5,678 bases of DNA from Methylobacillus flagellatus_A. GTDB lineage: Bacteria; Pseudomonadota; Gammaproteobacteria; Burkholderiales; Methylophilaceae. The translations under genes were made by a program, and so were the position numbers. The stretch is taken from NCBI RefSeq assembly GCF_031344055.1, contig NZ_JADBEN010000010.1. One strand, given 5' to 3'. Below are positions 1 to 5,678 of this stretch, piece after piece. Position 1 is the first letter of the stretch, and each line of letters begins with the position of its first letter. The notes beneath the pieces are model-generated. The model was not told the DNA's origin. It made no database searches and saw only the letters and a list, made by a program, of their open reading frames with translations.

Positions 1-25
1 CTGTAAAATGCGCGGCTCGCTGAAT
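1..25 (+). promoter_or_regulatory. Partial upstream tandem rRNA promoter (-10 and discriminator only)
   Basis: Bases 1-25 closely match 104-129, the -10/discriminator/start region of the main promoter: a TAAAAT hexamer at 4-9 stands where TATAAT stands at 107-112, followed by the same GCGC and the same CTCGCTGAAT. Any -35 element lies outside the window. I infer that the operon has at least two promoters in tandem about 103 bp apart, as is common for rrn operons. The call is partial and rests on the internal repeat. Confidence 0.5.
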
Positions 26-56
26 GAGGCGGTGCAGAGAAGGTGGTAGCGAAATT

Positions 57-120
57 GATTGAGTAAATAAATTTCGAAACTAGCTTGACCTGGTTTAAAA
101 GGTCTGTATAATGCGCCCTC
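57..120 (+). promoter_or_regulatory. Main rRNA promoter with AT-rich UP-like region
   Basis: The -35 box is TTGACC (85-90) and the -10 box is TATAAT (107-112), with a 16-bp spacer as in strong E. coli rrn P1 promoters. The following GCGCC discriminator (113-117) is GC-rich and nearly identical to that of E. coli rrnB P1. Such discriminators are known to make rRNA promoters sensitive to ppGpp and initiating-NTP levels, so stringent and growth-rate control is likely here. Transcription should start near 119-121. Bases 57-82 are AT-rich and fit an UP element for the RNA polymerase alpha subunit. A G-N13-C sequence at 61-75 with an AT core only partly matches a Fis site, so I do not call one. Confidence 0.88.
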
Positions 121-150
121 TCGCTGAATTCGAAACGAATCGGCGGCGAG
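120..150 (+). promoter_or_regulatory. Leader hairpin at the transcript 5' end, boxB-like
   Basis: CTCGC (120-124) pairs with GCGAG (146-150), and ATTCG (128-132) pairs with CGAAT (136-140) around an AAA loop. TG (125-126) can extend the outer stem with CG (144-145). The hairpin begins at or next to the predicted transcription start and lies 15 nt before boxA. This is where E. coli rrn leaders carry boxB, the hairpin part of the nut-like antitermination site. The stem is seen directly; the boxB role is inferred from position. Confidence 0.5.
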
Positions 151-165
151 TAAAAAGAAGTAACC

Positions 166-178
166 TGCTCTTTAACAA
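166..178 (+). promoter_or_regulatory. Leader boxA antitermination site
   Basis: TGCTCTTTAACAA is an exact match to the rrn boxA core. In the transcript, boxA RNA is known to bind NusB-NusE(S10) and to assemble the rRNA antitermination complex with NusA, NusG and SuhB, letting polymerase read through untranslated RNA without Rho termination. It sits just 5' of the 16S processing stem, the standard place. Bases 167-175 are also complementary to 1963-1971, downstream of 16S. Confidence 0.9.
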
Positions 179-181
179 AAC

Positions 182-207
182 GAACAACCGATAAGTGTGG
201 GTGCTTG
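182..207 (+). repeat. 5' arm of 16S processing stem
   Basis: Bases 182-207 pair with 1939-1964 over 26 consecutive positions, allowing three G-U pairs (182:1964, 200:1946, 201:1945). In the precursor this brings the two ends of 16S together as a long duplex. RNase III cuts the equivalent stem in E. coli to release pre-16S. The pairing is read from the sequence; the exact cleavage points cannot be read. Confidence 0.9.
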
Positions 208-222
208 TAGGTGAGTGCAAAA

Positions 223-243
223 GATACATAGTTAATGTGTATC
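223..243 (+). other. Leader hairpin 1
   Basis: GATACA (223-228) pairs with TGTATC (238-243) around a 9-nt loop in the 16S leader. No known protein site is recognised. It is likely to be part of the leader fold that helps 16S assembly. Confidence 0.4.
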
Positions 244-273
244 CGAAACTCAACAAACAAGTGCTTAACACTT

Positions 274-317
274 AAATGAAATCTGTAACTTTTTTAAGTT
301 ACACCTAAGATTCATTT
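274..317 (+). other. Large leader hairpin upstream of 16S
   Basis: The inner stem GTAACTT (285-291) pairs with AAGTTAC (296-302) around a TTTT loop. The outer stem pairs 274-284 with 308-317, with one bulged A. An internal loop (303-307) separates the two. A smaller stem, AAGTG (259-263) with CACTT (269-273), lies just upstream. The stem is A/U-rich and sits 59 nt before the mature 16S end, so it may space the 16S 5' end from the processing stem. Confidence 0.55.
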
Positions 318-340
318 GAGATTAAGCCAAGCGATATACC

Positions 341-356
341 GACCTCGAAAGAGGTC
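341..356 (+). other. Leader hairpin with GAAA tetraloop
   Basis: GACCTC (341-346) and GAGGTC (351-356) form a perfect 6-bp stem closed by GAAA, a stable GNRA-type tetraloop. It ends 19 nt before the mature 16S 5' end. In this position it could be a chaperone structure for 16S 5'-end maturation, which is done by RNase E/G-type enzymes in relatives. An alternative pairing of CGAC (340-343) with GTCG (368-371) is possible. Confidence 0.6.
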
Positions 357-375
357 ACAAGTAATAGTCGGAATT

Positions 376-1922
<1,547 letters not shown>

Positions 1923-1938
1923 GAGTATGCCTTGCTTG

Positions 1939-1964
1939 CAAGCATTCACACTTATCGGTTGTTT
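1939..1964 (+). repeat. 3' arm of 16S processing stem
   Basis: This arm pairs with 182-207 in the leader. The complementarity continues after an asymmetric gap: TTAAAGAGC (1963-1971) is the exact reverse complement of 167-175 inside the leader boxA. The arm starts 20 nt after the mature 16S 3' end. Confidence 0.9.
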
Positions 1965-1991
1965 AAAGAGCGCAACAAAGATTGGCCTTAA

Positions 1992-2068
1992 GGGTCTGTA
2001 GCTCAGCTGGTTAGAGCACCGTCTTGATAAGGCGGGGGTCGTTGGTTCGAGCCCAACCAGACCCACCA
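1992..2068 (+). tRNA. trnI(GAU): tRNA-Ile (anticodon GAT)
   Basis: This 77-nt isoleucine tRNA reads AUC and AUU codons. The acceptor stem GGGTCTG (1992-1998) pairs with CAGACCC (2058-2064), followed by A and an encoded CCA (2066-2068). The anticodon GAT is at 2026-2028 in a 7-nt loop closed by CCGTC/GGCGG, which includes one G-U pair. The T arm GTTGG (2041-2045) with CCAAC (2053-2057) is perfect and holds TTCGAGC. It lies in the usual first tRNA place of the 16S-23S spacer. Confidence 0.98.
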
Positions 2069-2069
2069 A

Positions 2070-2155
2070 CGCATTATCAAGTGGACGAGTAGTACGAGGC
2101 GCGAATCTTCGCCGCATACTTTGGTATGCAAGAAGATGAGTAACGAAGTAATGCG
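2070..2155 (+). other. Structured inter-tRNA spacer
   Basis: The 96 nt between the two tRNAs can be closed by CGCATTA (2070-2076) with TAATGCG (2149-2155). Inside is a two-part hairpin: ATCTTC (2105-2110) with GAAGAT (2132-2137), then GCATAC (2114-2119) with GTATGC (2124-2129) around TTTG. Such a fold could present the tRNA-Ile 3' end and the tRNA-Ala 5' end for cutting. There is no gene here. Confidence 0.55.
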
Positions 2156-2164
2156 AAGTTCAGA

Positions 2165-2240
2165 GGGGGATTAGCTCAGCTGGGAGAGCACCTGCTTTGC
2201 AAGCAGGGGGTCGTCGGTTCGATCCCGTCATCCTCCACCA
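2165..2240 (+). tRNA. trnA(UGC): tRNA-Ala (anticodon TGC)
   Basis: This 76-nt alanine tRNA is the usual second spacer tRNA. The acceptor stem 2165-2171 pairs with 2230-2236 and includes one G-U pair (2167:2234). The CCA is encoded (2238-2240). The anticodon TGC (2198-2200) lies in a perfect 5-bp stem, CCTGC/GCAGG. The T stem GTCGG (2213-2217) with CCGTC (2225-2229) contains a T-T mismatch at 2214:2228 (tRNA positions 50:64). As far as I recall, Burkholderiales tRNA-Ala genes share this mismatch, so it is not a sign of decay. I did not locate the G3-U70 alanine identity pair by alignment, but the 2167:2234 G-U is the third acceptor pair and fits it. Confidence 0.98.
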
Positions 2241-2251
2241 ACTCTTTGTTG

Positions 2252-2297
2252 AAAAGTTAGATATAAGCACAGCGTGCTGTCTTTATGTCTGGCTTTT
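2252..2297 (+). other. Long spacer hairpin after tRNA-Ala
   Basis: Bases 2252-2266 pair with 2283-2297 over 15 consecutive positions, including three G-U pairs. Above a 5-nt bulge, GCAC (2267-2270) pairs with GTGC (2274-2277). It starts 12 nt after the tRNA-Ala CCA and ends 11 nt before the spacer boxA. No T-run follows, so it is not a terminator. It may be a processing stem that separates the tRNA part from the pre-23S part of the transcript. Confidence 0.6.
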
Positions 2298-2308
2298 ACA
2301 AGCTAGAT

Positions 2309-2321
2309 TGATCTTTAACAA
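2309..2321 (+). promoter_or_regulatory. Spacer boxA antitermination site
   Basis: TGATCTTTAACAA matches boxA with one change from the leader copy (TGCTCTTTAACAA). TCTTTAACAAAA is a 12-nt direct repeat shared by 169-180 and 2312-2323. E. coli rrn operons also have a second boxA before 23S. It should re-load Nus factors for transcription through 23S. As in the leader, it directly precedes the 5' arm of a long processing stem. Confidence 0.82.
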
Positions 2322-2338
2322 AATGGAAGAAGTAAAGA
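2312..2338 (+). repeat. 5' arm of outer pre-23S stem
   Basis: GAAGAAGTAAAGA (2326-2338) is perfectly complementary to 5466-5478 in the 23S-5S spacer. Pairing continues outward through two G-U pairs, then through AACAAA (2317-2322) and CTTT upstream of it to about 2312 with 5481-5491, leaving A2323 bulged. It therefore includes most of the spacer boxA. This is a second duplex outside the one at the 23S ends. Confidence 0.75.
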
Positions 2339-2373
2339 GAATGAAGTAAGACTTTGTGATGAGGTCTGAAACA

Positions 2374-2427
2374 TTCAATGGGTAATTTGATTGCAGAAAT
2401 CAAAACATTGAACAGCGTTGTTTTTTT
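2374..2427 (+). other. Terminator-like hairpin and T-run in the spacer
   Basis: TTCAATG (2374-2380) pairs with CATTGAA (2406-2412), and TTTGATT (2386-2392) pairs with AATCAAA (2398-2404) around GCAGA. Seven T residues follow at 2421-2427 after a gap of eight bases. The stem is A/T-rich and the gap is long, so it is a poor intrinsic terminator at best. The boxA 53 nt upstream would be expected to suppress any pausing. Confidence 0.4.
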
Positions 2428-2456
2428 AACGTGGTTCGATAGTGCTTTAGAAGCAG

Positions 2457-2528
2457 CCTATAACGGACTGACTACTACTCGTCAGTCATGTTCTTGAATT
2501 TAAAAGGGTTCAGGATTCAACGTTATAG

Positions 2529-2529
<1 letters not shown>
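2457..2529 (+). other. Three-way junction upstream of 23S
   Basis: CCTATAACG (2457-2465) is the exact reverse complement of CGTTATAGG (2521-2529), which includes the first mature base of 23S. Immediately inside, GACTGAC (2466-2472) pairs with GTCAGTC (2481-2487), and TTGAAT (2494-2499) pairs with ATTCAA (2515-2520), which abuts 2521. The helices touch each other, giving a compact three-way junction. It is incompatible with the inner 23S processing stem, which uses 2509-2536. Confidence 0.6.

Positions 2530-2536
<7 letters not shown>
2509..2536 (+). repeat. 5' arm of inner 23S processing stem
   Basis: Bases 2522-2536 pair with 5403-5417 over 15 consecutive positions with one G-U (2530:5409). 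This covers 23S helix 1 and continues into the flanks. Beyond a C-C mismatch, 2516-2520 pair with 5419-5423, and TTCAG (2509-2513) pairs with 5425-5430 with one bulge. This is the equivalent of the E. coli RNase III substrate that releases pre-23S. Confidence 0.88.
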
Positions 2537-5402
<2,866 letters not shown>

Positions 5403-5412
<10 letters not shown>

Positions 5413-5430
5413 ATAACCTTGAAACTTGAA
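5403..5430 (+). repeat. 3' arm of inner 23S processing stem
   Basis: This arm pairs with 2509-2536. ACCTTG (5416-5421) can instead pair locally with CAAGGT (5432-5437), a 6-bp hairpin that competes with the outer half of the long stem. CCTATAAC (5410-5417) and CTTGAAT (5425-5431) are exact copies of 2457-2464 and 2493-2499 in the 16S-23S spacer. Confidence 0.87.
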
Positions 5431-5438
5431 TCAAGGTC

Positions 5439-5452
5439 GCTGCTAAAGCAGC
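5439..5452 (+). other. Small hairpin in the 23S-5S spacer
   Basis: GCTGC (5439-5443) and GCAGC (5448-5452) form a perfect stem around TAAA. The following bases are A-rich, not T-rich, so this is not a terminator. It lies between the two 3' arms of the pre-23S stems and may space them. Confidence 0.5.
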
Positions 5453-5465
5453 AATCAAAATACCA

Positions 5466-5491
5466 TCTTTACTTCTTCTGTTTGTTGAAGA
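5466..5491 (+). repeat. 3' arm of outer pre-23S stem
   Basis: TCTTTACTTCTTC (5466-5478) pairs perfectly with 2326-2338, and 5481-5491 pair on through the spacer boxA (2312-2322). The duplex spans the whole 23S gene and lies about 50 nt outside its inner stem. Confidence 0.75.
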
Positions 5492-5492
5492 C

Positions 5493-5511
5493 GAATTTGC
5501 TAAGCAAATTC
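5493..5511 (+). other. Perfect 8-bp hairpin in the 23S-5S spacer
   Basis: GAATTTGC (5493-5500) pairs with GCAAATTC (5504-5511) around a TAA triloop. It starts just after the outer 23S stem and may stack on it. There is no T-run, so no terminator is called. A role in separating pre-5S is possible. Confidence 0.55.
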
Positions 5512-5522
5512 CATCAGATATC

Positions 5523-5547
5523 AGTGCATGTGCATCGCACACGCACT
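5523..5547 (+). other. GC-rich hairpin upstream of 5S
   Basis: AGTGC (5523-5527) pairs with GCACT (5543-5547). After one A-C mismatch, TGTGC (5529-5533) pairs with GCACA (5537-5541) around ATC. It ends 8 nt before 5S and is the most stable structure of the spacer. It probably marks the 5' boundary of pre-5S for single-strand cutting by RNase E or a similar enzyme in the short linker. Confidence 0.6.
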
Positions 5548-5555
5548 ACCGGTTA

Positions 5556-5671
5556 TGTCTGGCGGCCATAGCGAATTGGAACCACCCCTTCCCATCTCGA
5601 ACAGGGCCGTGAAACGATTCCGCGCCAATGATAGTATGCACCTCGCATGCGAAAGTAGGTCACCGCCAGAC
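5556..5671 (+). rRNA. rrf: 5S ribosomal RNA
   Basis: This is the 5S rRNA of the large-subunit central protuberance, bound by L5, L18 and L25 in relatives. Helix I is GTCTGGCGG (5557-5565) with CCGCCAGAC (5663-5671), a perfect 9-bp stem. The conserved CCATAGCGA, CGAACAG and GAAAGTAGGTCACCGCC motifs are present. The length of about 116 nt is slightly short of E. coli (120) and normal for betaproteobacteria. The start is set by comparison with E. coli and could be a base off. Confidence 0.96.
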
Positions 5672-5678
5672 TTTTATT
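5672..5678 (+). terminator. T-rich tract after 5S, cut by the window edge
   Basis: TTTTATT follows the 5S helix I directly. It could be the start of the operon's terminator region or an AT-rich 3' processing site for 5S. No dedicated terminator stem is visible before the window ends, so the call is tentative. Confidence 0.25.

Noticed and set aside
61..75. Fis binding site upstream of the promoter
   Set aside because: G and C are spaced correctly with an AT core, but one core position fails the consensus, and AT-rich DNA gives such matches often.
2252..2297. Long spacer hairpin as a mobile-element end or inverted repeat
   Set aside because: There is no target duplication, transposase or partner repeat; a processing structure explains it better.
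5439..5547. Hairpins in the 23S-5S spacer as intrinsic terminators
   Set aside because: None is followed by a T-run, and 5S lies downstream in the same operon.

Overview
This window is one complete ribosomal RNA (rrn) operon on the + strand: promoter and leader, 16S rRNA, tRNA-Ile(GAT), tRNA-Ala(TGC), 23S rRNA and 5S rRNA. It holds no credible protein-coding gene and no mobile element or CRISPR array. The order 16S-Ile-Ala-23S-5S, the 16S sequence (for example the helix 44 stretch ending in GGATTCATGACTGG) and the tRNA-Ala sequence point to a betaproteobacterium, probably Burkholderiales-like. The AT-rich leader and spacers suggest a genome of moderate or lower GC for that group. I cannot name the genus from memory with confidence.

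Layout. Positions 1-375 are the promoter and leader. A strong rRNA-type promoter (-35 at 85-90, -10 at 107-112, GC-rich discriminator) is preceded by a second -10/discriminator copy cut by the window edge. A boxB-like hairpin, a consensus boxA and the 5' arm of the 16S processing stem follow, then a chain of leader hairpins. 16S rRNA is 376-1919. The 16S-23S spacer (1920-2528, about 609 nt) holds the 3' arm of the 16S stem, both tRNAs, a structured inter-tRNA spacer, a second boxA and several hairpins. 23S rRNA is about 2529-5412. The 23S-5S spacer (5413-5555) holds the 3' arms of the 23S processing stems and three hairpins. 5S rRNA is 5556-5671, and the window ends in a T-rich tract just after it.

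How the parts work together. A single transcript is made from the upstream promoter(s). The two boxA elements should load the Nus-factor antitermination complex. Long-range inverted repeats bring the ends of 16S and 23S together for RNase III-type cleavage, and the tRNAs are cut out by RNase P and 3' processing enzymes.

The mature RNAs look ordinary. The most interesting signals are in the spacers. Both boxA elements are themselves complementary to sequence downstream of the rRNA they precede. The segment just before 23S can fold into a local three-way junction that uses copies of the 23S 3' flank, as if holding the place until the real 3' flank is transcribed. I found no evidence of an undescribed gene system.
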